Source: Nitrososphaeraceae archaeon
GTDB taxonomy: Archaea; Thermoproteota; Nitrososphaeria; Nitrososphaerales; Nitrososphaeraceae
Direction of reading: 5' to 3'
Length of the DNA stretch: 64,000 nucleotides
Assembly (NCBI GenBank): GCA_025922715.1
Contig: JAICHH010000001.1
Location: forward strand, 1-64,000
Shown piece after piece: positions 9,512 to 17,583 of the stretch; within the stretch, counting starts at the first letter, position 1; each line of letters starts with the position of its first letter. The position numbers and the translations under genes were made by a program. A model generated the notes under the pieces. It searched no databases. It was not told the DNA's origin and was given only the letters and a program-made list of their open reading frames with translations.

Positions 9512-10333
9512 TTAAATGATTCGATTTTTAAAAGTCTTTGCAATTATAAATGGTGCAATCATTAAAGCAGGAATACTTATAACAATAAATACAGTTTGAA
9601 ACGATGCTAATATCGATATAGTTGTGGTTCCAGCACTAAATCCAAAAATTGCTGCTATTATACTACCTGCACAAGTAGGACATCCAATAAATAATCCACA
9701 TGATGCACCAATACCTCCTATAACTCTTGATTTATTATTATTATTATTTTTTAATCTTTTTATCATAAAAGTATTTATTGAAATATTAAAGCCTACTAAG
9801 AAAGAAACAATAAATACTAATGCTATATTAATTGGAATTAGAAAGATAAAAAAATATTCAGCTAAATAAACATATGTTATAGGTACATACCCTATTGTGT
9901 TACAACATGGAATTATTTTTATTGAGGGATTAAATTTAGTATCTTCAAAAGAATTTGATCTATTATCAGTAAAGACAAATATCTGAGAAAGAAAACTAAA
10001 AATAATACCATAAAAAATTCCAGATAATATCATTATTAAAATGTATCTTTTTTCTTTAAATGGTAAGGAAATGAAATATTTTAATTTTTTTTTTGATGGT
10101 TCATTTGAAACATAACAATTCCACAAACCGAAACAAATAGCTATTGATGAAATAAACGTTATTATTAGTATTCCTATTGATATGTTAAATAAGACAGGTG
10201 TAAACATGATTATTTCATTAAAATTTGGATTAGTAAATTTTGAATAAAAAATATAAGAAAATATTAATGATGAAACGCTAAAGATTATTATTCTTAGACC
10301 TTTATTCAATAAAATATTCTCTTTTATCCTCAT
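9512..10333 (-). CDS. Polytopic membrane protein with CPTC motif
   Basis: A 273-residue protein with about six hydrophobic segments (near 12-30, 45-70, 97-121, 158-185, 205-232, 238-266). Between the third and fourth is an outward- or inward-facing loop with a Cys pair (C143, C144 in IPCCNTIG). The fifth segment contains GASCGLFIGCPTCAGS, giving C212, C218 and C221. A CxxC inside a membrane helix suggests a thiol-redox or metal-binding role, but no family name is recognised. It is divergent from a DUF151 gene across about 100 bases. The ATG at 10333 follows an AT-rich promoter. Confidence 0.65.
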   Translation of the reverse strand: MRIKENILLNKGLRIIIFSVSSLIFSYIFYSKFTNPNFNEIIMFTPVLFNISIGILIITFISSIAICFGLWNCYVSNEPSKKKLKYFISLPFKEKRYILIMILSGIFYGIIFSFLSQIFVFTDNRSNSFEDTKFNPSIKIIPCCNTIGYVPITYVYLAEYFFIFLIPINIALVFIVSFLVGFNISINTFMIKRLKNNNNNKSRVIGGIGASCGLFIGCPTCAGSIIAAIFGFSAGTTTISILASFQTVFIVISIPALMIAPFIIAKTFKNRII

Positions 10334-10435
10334 AGTTGTGAATTACTATACTAAACTAGAACACCAAAAATAAATTTTATTATTAGATGAATATATGAAA
10401 AATTTATCTCGTAGTTTGTCCTAGTATTAATAGAT

Positions 10436-10870
10436 ATGAATGACATTTTTTCATCAAATGATGAATACATTCCAGTAGAAATTAGTAATATTGGTTACGC
10501 TGATCATTTGGGATTGGAAGGTTTTTTAATTTTGAAATCAATCGAAGGAAAGGAATTTCCTATTAATGCATTTTCGGGTGAGGTCGCAAAACATATACTT
10601 CGGTTCAGAGAAGGAGACAAGAATACTATTCCTACAATATATAATCTAGTTGAAGAAATAGCTGTAATGCAAGATCTATTATTAATGGAAGTCAGAATAT
10701 ATATGAGCGGATCAGTACTACGTGCTAACCTATATTTTAGAGGAAGAAAGGATACACTTATTCTAAGAAATTACCGAGCATCTGATGCGATTGCCCTAGC
10801 ATCATATTATGACGTTCCTATAAAAGTGAGAAAAAACTTATTTGAAGATGAATTACAAACTACAGAATAA
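10436..10870 (+). CDS. Bifunctional nuclease family protein (DUF151/BFN)
   Basis: 144 residues, a single DUF151 domain. The fold landmarks are visible: LGLEGFLILKSIEGKEFPI, SGEVAKHILRF, a central VEEIAVMQDLLLMEVRI, and the terminal RASDAIALASYYDVPIKV. In plants and bacteria related proteins have been given DNase/RNase activity; the archaeal substrate is unknown. It is monocistronic with a short upstream region. Confidence 0.78.
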   Translation: MNDIFSSNDEYIPVEISNIGYADHLGLEGFLILKSIEGKEFPINAFSGEVAKHILRFREGDKNTIPTIYNLVEEIAVMQDLLLMEVRIYMSGSVLRANLYFRGRKDTLILRNYRASDAIALASYYDVPIKVRKNLFEDELQTTE

Positions 10871-11089
10871 CCCAAGCAGAAACTTAATTTCTTTATTTTG
10901 TTAATCACTCTTAGTATATAGATTTAAGGAGATATTGTTATCTTTGATTAATATGGACATTAATATAGACATTAAATAAATTTTATAAAGAATTATTTCT
11001 ATTTTTCAGCTCATAGTTTTTTTAATAAATTAAAATTTTATTGTTATTGTACTAATAAAAAATCATTATTGTCTTTTTAGCAGTAAATA

Positions 11090-11644
11090 ATGGAATCGAC
11101 CCATAATACTTTAGTAATTACATTGTTATTTGTTTTCAATGGTTTAATGAATAAATACATATACTCAGTCAGTCGTAGACTTATTATAATGATACAAAAA
11201 CATTCAAATTATTTTGCAATAATAGGATGTGTTTTAACAAGTTCCTTATTAGGATATGCTTTTGTTGTGGATTCTTTTGGTGTTATGGATCAAAACTTGT
11301 TTCATTCGACTACAGGTGGCTCGTTGGATGTAAATATTACTTCATCTCCTGAAGTTATTATTACAGATAACGAAGCAAAATTCAAGATCAATTTTTTTGA
11401 ACCTGGTACTAATAAAATTCAGGTTCATGTTGATTATGATTTTCAGGTCTTAGAAAATGGAGAAGAAATATTTTCAGCAGCAAAACAAATTAATCAACCC
11501 CTCCTCCATACAGCAGAAGGTTCTGTGACTATTCCATTTGTGTTTTCTTCTCCTGGAATTTATTCAATTAAGATACCTGTTTTAGGGATAAACTTTATTC
11601 CTATAAACCCAGAATATGCTGAATTCAAATTTGTTATAAAATAA
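11090..11644 (+). CDS. Exported or membrane-anchored protein, hypothetical
   Basis: The frame gives 184 residues, but Met34 (MIQKHSNYFAIIG) is the likelier start, because the next residues make one signal-anchor helix (about 40-57, ending GYAFVV). The rest is beta-rich and extracytoplasmic: SLDVNITSSPEVIITDNEAK, FFEPGTNKIQVHVDYDF and YSIKIPVLGINFIP look like an Ig-like or immunoglobulin-related sandwich. Many Nitrososphaeria encode such proteins. Its function is unknown. It lies alone, with no operon partner. Confidence 0.6.
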   Translation: MESTHNTLVITLLFVFNGLMNKYIYSVSRRLIIMIQKHSNYFAIIGCVLTSSLLGYAFVVDSFGVMDQNLFHSTTGGSLDVNITSSPEVIITDNEAKFKINFFEPGTNKIQVHVDYDFQVLENGEEIFSAAKQINQPLLHTAEGSVTIPFVFSSPGIYSIKIPVLGINFIPINPEYAEFKFVIK

Positions 11645-11720
11645 TTGATTGATTTATCTTTATCAATTTTTTATATAACTTAACACTTTTTATTTTGTAA
11701 GGTTCCTATACTTTATTGCT

Positions 11721-11994
11721 TTGAAAGAAGAAGAATCTTGGAATTTTATAAGGTCTGTCTGTCAAGAATTGGATGAATTAGTTAATCTAAGAAAAGTAAA
11801 ATTCCTATCTGGCTTTCATAGTGAAAGAGAAGGTTCATATAAGATTTATCTTAAGTGCAGCAAAATTCATCTTTCATTCAAGAGGAATTTTTGATAAGAT
11901 TGGAGATATTGAATATCAAAATAATAAACTCAGAATAGGATTTAGTAGTAATAAAATACCATTAAATCTTATTATTTATATGACAAATACTTAA
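11721..11994 (+). pseudogene. Frameshifted small gene remnant
   Basis: Two adjacent frames read like one interrupted protein. The first, from TTG 11721, gives ESWNFIRSVCQELDELVNL and later LSGFHSEREGSYKIYLKCSK before a stop near 11899. The second, offset by one base, gives FHSRGIFDKIGDIEYQNNK and ends LNLIIYMTNT at the TAA 11992-11994. A single indel around 11830-11890 would join them. Sequencing error or true decay cannot be told apart here. No family is recognised. Confidence 0.4.
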
Positions 11995-12012
11995 TCCTTA
12001 CAGATTTGTTAT

Positions 12013-12369
12013 TTAGGACGAATTGTTATTAATACTTTCGAGAAATTTTTGTAGATGAGTAACTAGGTCTTTTAAAACCTCAATTTTCCTCGCTGGATTA
12101 TTTGCATAAGTTATAACATCATTAATGAATACATCAATTTCAATTATTTCTTCTCCTAAGACTTCGATTCCTTTAGAAGTTAGTAAATAGGATTTTCCTG
12201 GTATTCCATACTGAATACCTGATAAAAAATAGCTTTGATTTTCATCCATTTTTTCGCTAGTACTTCTATATTCGTTTATTACTATACGACTAGCATTTTG
12301 AATATCGTTTTCAATTTGATTAATCTTTTTTGTTAACCCGTTAATACATTCTAAAAGCTCCGAAATCAC
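12013..12369 (-). CDS. Hypothetical helical protein downstream of PadR regulator
   Basis: 118 residues, largely helical. The N-terminal part (LLECINGLTKKINQIENDIQ) has heptad-like spacing and may form a coiled coil; the middle has SGIQYGIPGKSYLLTSKGIEVL, reminiscent of the wing of a winged helix; and the end EVLKDLVTHLQKFLESI is another helix. It begins 76 bases after the PadR-type gene on the same strand, so the two may be co-transcribed. It could be a partner or a diverged PadR C-terminal domain. No function is assigned. Confidence 0.55.
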   Translation of the reverse strand: MISELLECINGLTKKINQIENDIQNASRIVINEYRSTSEKMDENQSYFLSGIQYGIPGKSYLLTSKGIEVLGEEIIEIDVFINDVITYANNPARKIEVLKDLVTHLQKFLESINNNSS

Positions 12370-12445
12370 AGTACTCTTTGATATTGATCTTCTTTAAGCA
12401 TTTATAACTTTCCTTATGATATCTAATCAAAATAAAATTAAAATT

Positions 12446-12934
12446 TTATCTTAATTCCTTTTCTTGCTTTTCGATCTTTTTTAATTCTGTAATTAAAAAT
12501 TCTTTATACTTTTCACGTTCCTGTTCAGTCATTTTATCCAAATTAGAACTCAATGTGGATCCTATAGATGATATTCTATCAATTAGATCCATAGCCATAA
12601 ATCTTCCTATACTTCCAAACCTAAACATTACATCCAATTGTTTTTGTAATATCTTTTGTATAGATTGAATATCTTCTGCAATTCCAACACCTTTGTGTGT
12701 AACTTTGTATTTTCCATTTTCTGTCTCTGAAATTAACCCTTCCTCTAATAATCTGCCTAGCATGGGATAAATAAGACCTGGAGATGGTTTCCATTTTCCT
12801 TCGCTTTCATAAATTGCAAAATCTATAATTTCTTTGCCGCTCATTGGTTTCTCTTTTAACAAGTTTAAAATATACTGTCTAGAGAACCCTCTGGGGATAA
12901 CACTGTTTACTCTTGAAAACCAATGGGAAATCAT
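12446..12934 (-). CDS. PadR-family transcriptional regulator
   Basis: 162 residues. The N-terminal winged helix shows the PadR pattern: FSRQYILNLLKEKPMSGKEI, then a recognition region with PSPGLIYPMLGRLLEEGLI, then the wing NGKYKVTHKGVGIAEDIQ. The C-terminal half is helical, for dimerisation (about 110-160, EREKYKEFLITELKKIEKQE). PadR proteins usually repress genes near their own, often efflux or stress genes; the decayed genes just upstream could include former targets. The ATG at 12934 is the natural start; ATG codons just upstream are out of frame. Confidence 0.8.
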   Translation of the reverse strand: MISHWFSRVNSVIPRGFSRQYILNLLKEKPMSGKEIIDFAIYESEGKWKPSPGLIYPMLGRLLEEGLISETENGKYKVTHKGVGIAEDIQSIQKILQKQLDVMFRFGSIGRFMAMDLIDRISSIGSTLSSNLDKMTEQEREKYKEFLITELKKIEKQEKELR

Positions 12935-12994
12935 ATATTCATAATATCACTAGCGATTTATTAATATTTCTTTCCAACAAGTTCTGCTGCGTAA

Positions 12995-13087
12995 GTGAAT
13001 GATTCTTTAACCCCCTCCAGGTCAGATGATAATGGTTTAGATTATTCAATTACTGAAAATGGAATAGATGAATTTACAAATAAATAG
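12995..13087 (+). pseudogene. Winged-helix gene 3' remnant
   Basis: A 30-codon frame (GTG 12995, TAG 13085-13087) ends SDDNGLDYSITENGIDEFTNK. The stretch YSITENGIDEF is what the wing and last helix of PadR- or ArsR-like regulators look like, but no DNA-binding helix precedes it. Best read as the tail of a degraded regulator gene. Confidence 0.35.
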
Positions 13088-13153
13088 AGGATTATTTGAG
13101 CTCTTGAGATAACTTTTGATATTTCTATTATTTTAAAATTTGTAAATAAGGAG

Positions 13154-13279
13154 GTGAACAAAAAACTGAATTCGAAGGATTTCATACATGAAGACGTAAA
13201 ATTAATTTCAGGTTATATCGCAGACCCCAAACTGAAAGAAGAAGCAATATACGATATATTAAGAGATAATTGTAAATAA
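13154..13279 (+). pseudogene. 41-codon ORF or gene remnant
   Basis: From GTG 13154 to TAA 13277-13279 the frame reads NSKDFIHEDVKLISGYIADP followed by KLKEEAIYDILRDN. The composition is that of a real, helical protein. A purine-rich GGAGG overlaps the GTG and so cannot act as its Shine-Dalgarno site; the frame is also open upstream for some codons. It could be a mini-gene or the end of a decayed one. Confidence 0.3.
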
Positions 13280-13389
13280 CTTTATCACAAATTTACCCAA
13301 CAGGATAAGACAACAAAGAAATAATACAGAAATGGAATAGTAGTGCCTATATATAAGAAACATATCAGCGGTCGAGTAACCCGTTACTC

Positions 13390-13608
13390 ATGTATCATAG
13401 TCTTCTCTTCCTTTGTATAATCTTTAATTTTTTTTTATACTTTTATTTCTACATTATTGGCTTTTATACTTATTTTCCATCTAAGATATCTCCGTTAGAT
13501 AATTCAATCATCTTTACTATGCTTTCGGGGATTGTTGTTCTTAATGACGGTGAGTTAGGTCTTGCTGATGTTGCTTTAGTAATAAATTATGCCATAGTTC
13601 TTTTATAA
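13390..13608 (+). pseudogene. Possible remnant of a dockerin/EF-hand-like C-terminus
   Basis: The last 25 codons read LNDGELGLADVALVINYAIV, which resembles the second half of a dockerin repeat (DG at loop positions 5-6, hydrophobic at 8, D at 12, then a helix). The preceding codons are Phe- and Tyr-rich and look non-coding. The first loop acid is missing, so calcium binding is doubtful. Chance resemblance is a live alternative. Confidence 0.22.
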
Positions 13609-13624
13609 ATTAAATATTATAGTA

Positions 13625-13686
13625 ATCTACCTACATGTAGGCAATATATTTATGAATTTTTATATACATACTATTTGTAGGTAGAT
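13625..13686. promoter_or_regulatory. Promoter bracketed by inverted repeats
   Basis: ATCTACCTACA (13625-13635) and TGTAGGTAGAT (13676-13686) are perfect 11-bp inverted repeats 40 bp apart. The left copy continues as the 12-bp palindrome CCTACATGTAGG (13630-13641). Between them lies a TATA-like TTTATATA (near 13659). The right repeat overlaps an ATG (13685). This is the geometry of a repressible archaeal promoter with an operator on each side of the TATA box, now driving only a broken frame. Confidence 0.5.
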
Positions 13687-13949
13687 GCATAAAAAAATAA
13701 TGTATATTTTTTCCAAGTTCTCAAAGTATTAAGAGAAAAATCAGCAGAAGATCGCGAAGGTAATATAACTATAAAGATATTCACAACTAGATTTCTGTAT
13801 GTAGATTTGATAATGCACGAGTTAAAACAATTAGTATAAGAGAAGATTTACGATTATTTGAACTTAAAAATGGTAAGCTAATATTTCCATAAGCTAGTTC
13901 AGATGAATTTTATGAAATAACAAAAAAACGATTTGGAAAAAAGAGATAA
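13685..13949 (+). pseudogene. Decayed gene behind the palindromic promoter
   Basis: Starting at ATG 13685 the coding signal jumps frames. One frame gives FFQVLKVLREKSAEDREGN; another, from about 13815, gives ARVKTISIREDLRLFELKN, then GKLIFP, an in-frame TAA, and ASSDEFYEITKKRFGKKR before the TAA at 13947-13949. At least one frameshift and one nonsense mutation are needed, so the gene is dead. The protein family is not recognised. Confidence 0.45.
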
Positions 13950-13976
13950 CATTTCAGATATATTAATGAATATTAA

Positions 13977-14150
13977 ACTGTAGAAATTGATAGTAAGAAT
14001 GGTTACAAGTTAAAAACAACATTGCCAATAACGAATATACTTTCTCTGAACGGTGTAAACAAATCTCTTAAGAATCGATTATTCAATAGACTAAAGGTTT
14101 ATTTTGGAACAAAATTGGATGTCATCAGTCGATTAGCAGCACCTACCTAA
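13977..14150 (+). pseudogene. Gene fragment, hypothetical
   Basis: The open stretch after the TAA at 13974 reads VEIDSKNGYKLKTTLPITN, then SLNGVNKSLKNRLFNRLK and ends KLDVISRLAAPT. It has no plausible start codon in frame and lies directly after the decayed gene, so it may be a further part of the same locus. No family is recognised. Confidence 0.3.
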
Positions 14151-14247
14151 ATCAGTAGGATACTCAGCAGAACTTTTCAGTGGATCTAACATTAGTATAA
14201 TGAAGCATTAAAAAAATATATATTGAATTTTATTAAATGTTTTATTA

Positions 14248-14406
14248 ATGACTATGAAATGTCCAGTGTGCGGAAACATTATGATATGGCTAAATGGGTC
14301 TATTAGTCATGATCCTCCAGTTAAATATTATTCTTGCAGAGAATGTATGATAGGCGTCTCTAAATTTTCTGAAACTAATTACGACATTTATGAAATCAAA
14401 AATTAA
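14248..14406 (+). CDS. Small zinc-ribbon protein (52 residues)
   Basis: From ATG 14248 (or ATG 14254) to TAA 14404-14406. The two knuckles are CPVC at residues 5-8 and CREC at about 32-35, separated by ISHDPPVKYYS, which is a classic one-domain zinc ribbon. It is the first intact gene after the decay island and lies 53 bases before the isocitrate-lyase-like gene on the same strand. Such proteins bind nucleic acid or protein partners; the role here is unknown. Confidence 0.65.
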   Translation: MTMKCPVCGNIMIWLNGSISHDPPVKYYSCRECMIGVSKFSETNYDIYEIKN

Positions 14407-14459
14407 CATGTAACTTTTCAAATCTATTTATTAATTAATAAATCTGTTAAAGTAGTGAG

Positions 14460-15332
14460 ATGCATAATAAAAGAAAAATCTCTCTAAGAGAACGTCTAGC
14501 GGATACTAATGATATTATAATCCTTCCAGGGGTATATGATGCTTTAACCGCTAAAATTGCCGAGGATGTAGGATTTGAAACGGCCTTTCAAACAGGGTAT
14601 GGTACTTCAGCCTCTCTGTTAGGAATGCCCGATTTTGGATTCTTGAATGCTGGTGAAACTTTGGAAAATGCAAAAAGAATTATTAATTCTGTAAATATTC
14701 CGATTCTAGTTGATATAGATACAGGATATGGAAATCCTTTAAATGTTTGGAAAATTGTTAAAGATTTAGAAAGAATCGGCGCAAAAGGAATTTTCTTAGA
14801 AGATCAAGTATGGCCTAAAAGATGTGGTCATATGACTGGCAAAACAGTTATTCCAAAAGAGGAATATATTCTCAAATTAAATGCTGCCATGGATGCAAGA
14901 GAAGATAATGAATTTATCATAGTCGCAAGAACGGATTCCCTTGCACAATTTGGAATTGAAGAAGCGATAGAAAGAGGAAAAGAGTACAAAAGAATTGGAG
15001 CTGATGTCATTTTTATAGAAGCACCCAAAAGTATCGACCAAATGGAATTGATTGCAAAAGAAATTAAGGCTCCTTTATTAGCAAATATGATTGAAGAAGG
15101 AATAACCCCTAATCTAACTGCTGATCAACTAAGAAAAATAGGCTTTAAAATGGTCGTTTTTCCATTATCTGCACTATATTCAGCTACTTTTGCAATAAAA
15201 CAAACCCTTCAAACCTTAAAGAAAACAGGTACAACTAAAGAATTGAAAAATAAAATGATTACTTTTCAAGAATTCAATGATCTTGTCAACTTATCTGTAT
15301 ATAGGAAATTAGAAAAAAAATACTCTTCTTAG
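14460..15332 (+). CDS. Isocitrate lyase / PEP mutase family enzyme (methylisocitrate-lyase-like)
   Basis: 290 residues, a single TIM barrel of the PEP mutase/isocitrate lyase superfamily. GVYDALTAKIAEDVGFE is at about 24-40, the metal-binding VDIDTGYGNP at 84-93, EDQ at 114-116 and the signature loop KRCGHM at 120-125, with VARTDS behind it. The KRCGH loop is the one used for C-C bond cleavage in (methyl)isocitrate lyases, so lyase activity is more likely than phosphonomutase. No prpC- or prpD-like gene is near, so the substrate is open. It has its own upstream region; the next gene follows 85 bases later. Confidence 0.75.
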   Translation: MHNKRKISLRERLADTNDIIILPGVYDALTAKIAEDVGFETAFQTGYGTSASLLGMPDFGFLNAGETLENAKRIINSVNIPILVDIDTGYGNPLNVWKIVKDLERIGAKGIFLEDQVWPKRCGHMTGKTVIPKEEYILKLNAAMDAREDNEFIIVARTDSLAQFGIEEAIERGKEYKRIGADVIFIEAPKSIDQMELIAKEIKAPLLANMIEEGITPNLTADQLRKIGFKMVVFPLSALYSATFAIKQTLQTLKKTGTTKELKNKMITFQEFNDLVNLSVYRKLEKKYSS

Positions 15333-15417
15333 ACCCTATTTTTTTCTAATCGATTGTTTTAATTCACTATACTCAATAATTATATAAAATACTGATTTAG
15401 TATTATAATAGCCAGTA

Positions 15418-16833
15418 ATGCAAAAAATAAAACCAGATCTTATTGAATATATCTCAATTTTGAAAAAGAATGTGAAAATAAATAATTATGATCCTATCTA
15501 TAAATTAGACAATAAAATAAAACTGAATAGAAATACTAAAAAAAATGTATGGATTGAAGCCTATGGATGCTCGGCCAATATTGCAGATTCAGAAATTATA
15601 GCCGGCACATTAAATAGTCATGGGTATAATATAGTGAATTGTATTGATGACTCAGATCTTAATATAATTGTAACATGTTCAGTTAAAGATTCTACGGAAC
15701 ATAAAATGCTTCACCGCATTCAGCAATTAACTGGAGACAATAAACCATTACTAGTAGCAGGATGTCTTACAAAAACAGAACGAAAAAAAATAGAAAAGAT
15801 TAATCCAAACGTCGGCTTATTAGGTCCAAATTCCTTAGATAGATCAGTCGAAGCTGTTAATCTTACATTGTCAAATAATAAAATTGTATTTCTTGATGAT
15901 TCATCTGCTGAGAAAGTAAACTTACCCAAGTTAAGAGTGAATAAATCTATTAGTATTGTAGAAATTGCATCAGGTTGTTTAAGTAATTGTTCCTTTTGTC
16001 AGACCAAAATTTCAAAGGGTAATCTTAAAAGTTATCGACCTGGGTCTATAATTAGCCAAATAAAAAATGATGTTAAAGATGGTTGTAATGAAATATGGTT
16101 AACGTCAACTGACAACGGCTGTTATGGAAAAGATATAAAGTCAAATTTAGTTGAATTGCTAAAATTATGTACTAAAATAGAGGGGAATTATAAACTTCGA
16201 ATTGGAATGCTGAATCCGATGTATTTATCTGAGATATTATACGACCTTATCTTAGTATATAAAAATGAAGAAAAAATATTTAAATTCTTGCATATACCAG
16301 TCCAAAGTGGCAGTAATAAAATTTTAAAACAGATGTATAGAGGTCATGATATTGAAATTTTTAAAAAGACTATAAACGAGTTTCGAAAATCTATTCCTGA
16401 AATTACAATAGCGACTGATGTTATAGTAGGTTTTCCAAATGAGACAGAAGAGGACTTTAAATTGACTATGGATTTAATTAGAGAGACTGAGCCAGATATC
16501 ATAAATATATCAAAATATAGTCAGAGGTCGGGTACAGTTTCTTCAAGGTTAAAGAATATATCTTCTGATCAAAGAAAAATTCGTTCTACAATTTTACATA
16601 GTCTTTCTCGTGATATATCAAGAAGAAGGAATACTCTCTGGAAAGGATGGATAGGCGATGTATATATCGATGAAATAACAAATACGTTAGTTCAGGGAAG
16701 AAATTACGCATATAAATCAGTGATTATAAATAACGCTAATACATTAAACCTAAGATTTGGACAAATAATTAAGGTCAAGGTGGTTGATTCTTCTCAATAT
16801 TCACTTTTTGCTGAATTCTTAGATTTTAAATAG
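15418..16833 (+). CDS. tRNA t6A37 methylthiotransferase (e-MtaB/CDKAL1 type)
   Basis: A radical-SAM enzyme that adds a methylthio group to N6-threonylcarbamoyladenosine at position 37 of tRNA. The N-terminal MTTase domain has its three cluster cysteines at C51, C87 and C116. The radical-SAM motif CLSNCSFC is at 187-194. IPVQSGS and DVIVGFPNETEEDF follow in the barrel, and a TRAM-like domain takes the last 65 residues. At 471 residues it has the archaeal length. The N-terminus carries about 40 residues before the first strand, so a later start is possible, although no good one is seen. Confidence 0.88.
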   Translation: MQKIKPDLIEYISILKKNVKINNYDPIYKLDNKIKLNRNTKKNVWIEAYGCSANIADSEIIAGTLNSHGYNIVNCIDDSDLNIIVTCSVKDSTEHKMLHRIQQLTGDNKPLLVAGCLTKTERKKIEKINPNVGLLGPNSLDRSVEAVNLTLSNNKIVFLDDSSAEKVNLPKLRVNKSISIVEIASGCLSNCSFCQTKISKGNLKSYRPGSIISQIKNDVKDGCNEIWLTSTDNGCYGKDIKSNLVELLKLCTKIEGNYKLRIGMLNPMYLSEILYDLILVYKNEEKIFKFLHIPVQSGSNKILKQMYRGHDIEIFKKTINEFRKSIPEITIATDVIVGFPNETEEDFKLTMDLIRETEPDIINISKYSQRSGTVSSRLKNISSDQRKIRSTILHSLSRDISRRRNTLWKGWIGDVYIDEITNTLVQGRNYAYKSVIINNANTLNLRFGQIIKVKVVDSSQYSLFAEFLDFK

Positions 16834-16938
16834 GATTACGTAATAGATTTGTTAATGAGTAGTATTAAATTGTTTTATATGTGACCATTAGGAAGTATTA
16901 TATAATCCATAAATTTTCCTTGTAAATATAAAAACAAA

Positions 16939-16949
16939 TTTATATATTA
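16939..16949 (+). promoter_or_regulatory. TATA box of the small zinc-finger gene
   Basis: TTTATATATTA is centred about 23 nt before the ATG at 16966, which supports that start and a leaderless transcript. Confidence 0.5.
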
Positions 16950-16965
16950 AAATTATTTATTATGT

Positions 16966-17145
16966 ATGTTCTGCAGTTGCAGATGTATGAAATGTAAAAG
17001 TATAAATTTAGAATATTTTGCGTTTAAAGCTTCTGATGGATTTGAAGAAGTTCATCATACATGTAGATCGTGTAAAACTCATTTTAATCATCTTGATGGC
17101 GATACCTATGATCATTGTGAACAATGCAATTATAATGATAAATAA
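16966..17145 (+). CDS. Cysteine-rich zinc-binding mini-protein (59 residues)
   Basis: ATG 16966 to TAA 17143-17145. Eight or more cysteines fall in pairs: CSC and CMKC near the N-terminus, CRSC at mid-protein, CEQC near the end, with HH and H residues between. The spacing fits one or two zinc ribbons. A TATA box 23 nt upstream supports expression. The overlapping longer frame from 17018 lacks any protein-like features. It lies before L39e-L31e on the same strand, but a 260-base gap separates them. Function unknown. Confidence 0.6.
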   Translation: MFCSCRCMKCKSINLEYFAFKASDGFEEVHHTCRSCKTHFNHLDGDTYDHCEQCNYNDK

Positions 17146-17407
17146 TTTAAGTCTAGATTACGTTTTAAAACTATCAGTTAATTTTTTATGGTATAATCCA
17201 TTACATTGATTCTTTTCAACAATTTTAACATTCTTGATATCTTGTATATTTTTACTTGTCTTCAAGAATTCAAAACACAAATTACACAGTTCTACCATAC
17301 TTTAAACTTGATTTACTTTTATATTATATTTTACGCAGTTTAATTATTTATACCCTGACTATTACATATCAACACTTAAAAGTAAGAAATAGGATTCTTT
17401 TACTGGA

Positions 17408-17566
17408 ATGCCCGCCCGAAAAAATACATCTAGAAAAAAAAGATTAATTAGGAAAATTAAACAGAATAGGCCTGTACCGGCATGGGTTATTATTAAGACA
17501 CATAGACAAGTCCGATCCAATCCAAAACGTAGACTATGGAGAAGATCCGATGTTAACGTAGGATAA
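17408..17566 (+). CDS. rpl39e: Ribosomal protein L39e
   Basis: 52 residues, the normal length of this very small large-subunit protein. The highly basic sequence contains NTSRKKRLIRKIKQNRPVPAW and the C-terminal NPKRRLWRRSDV, both diagnostic. The protein lines the exit tunnel in archaeal and eukaryotic ribosomes. L31e follows 17 bases later, the usual archaeal pair. Confidence 0.93.
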   Translation: MPARKNTSRKKRLIRKIKQNRPVPAWVIIKTHRQVRSNPKRRLWRRSDVNVG

Positions 17567-17583
17567 TGAATGGTGATTTATGA

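Noticed and set aside
12961..13400. Possible tRNA gene in the GC-richer patch
   Set aside because: No T-loop GGTTCRAATCC or acceptor pairing could be found; the GC-rich bits belong to gene remnants.
17018..17209. 63-codon frame over the zinc mini-gene
   Set aside because: It is in another frame than the Cys-rich protein and has only hydrophobic low-complexity residues; the frame with ordered CxxC pairs is the real one.
17256..17447. 63-codon frame overlapping L39e
   Set aside because: Hydrophobic random-looking residues and an overlap with a certain ribosomal protein gene in another frame.
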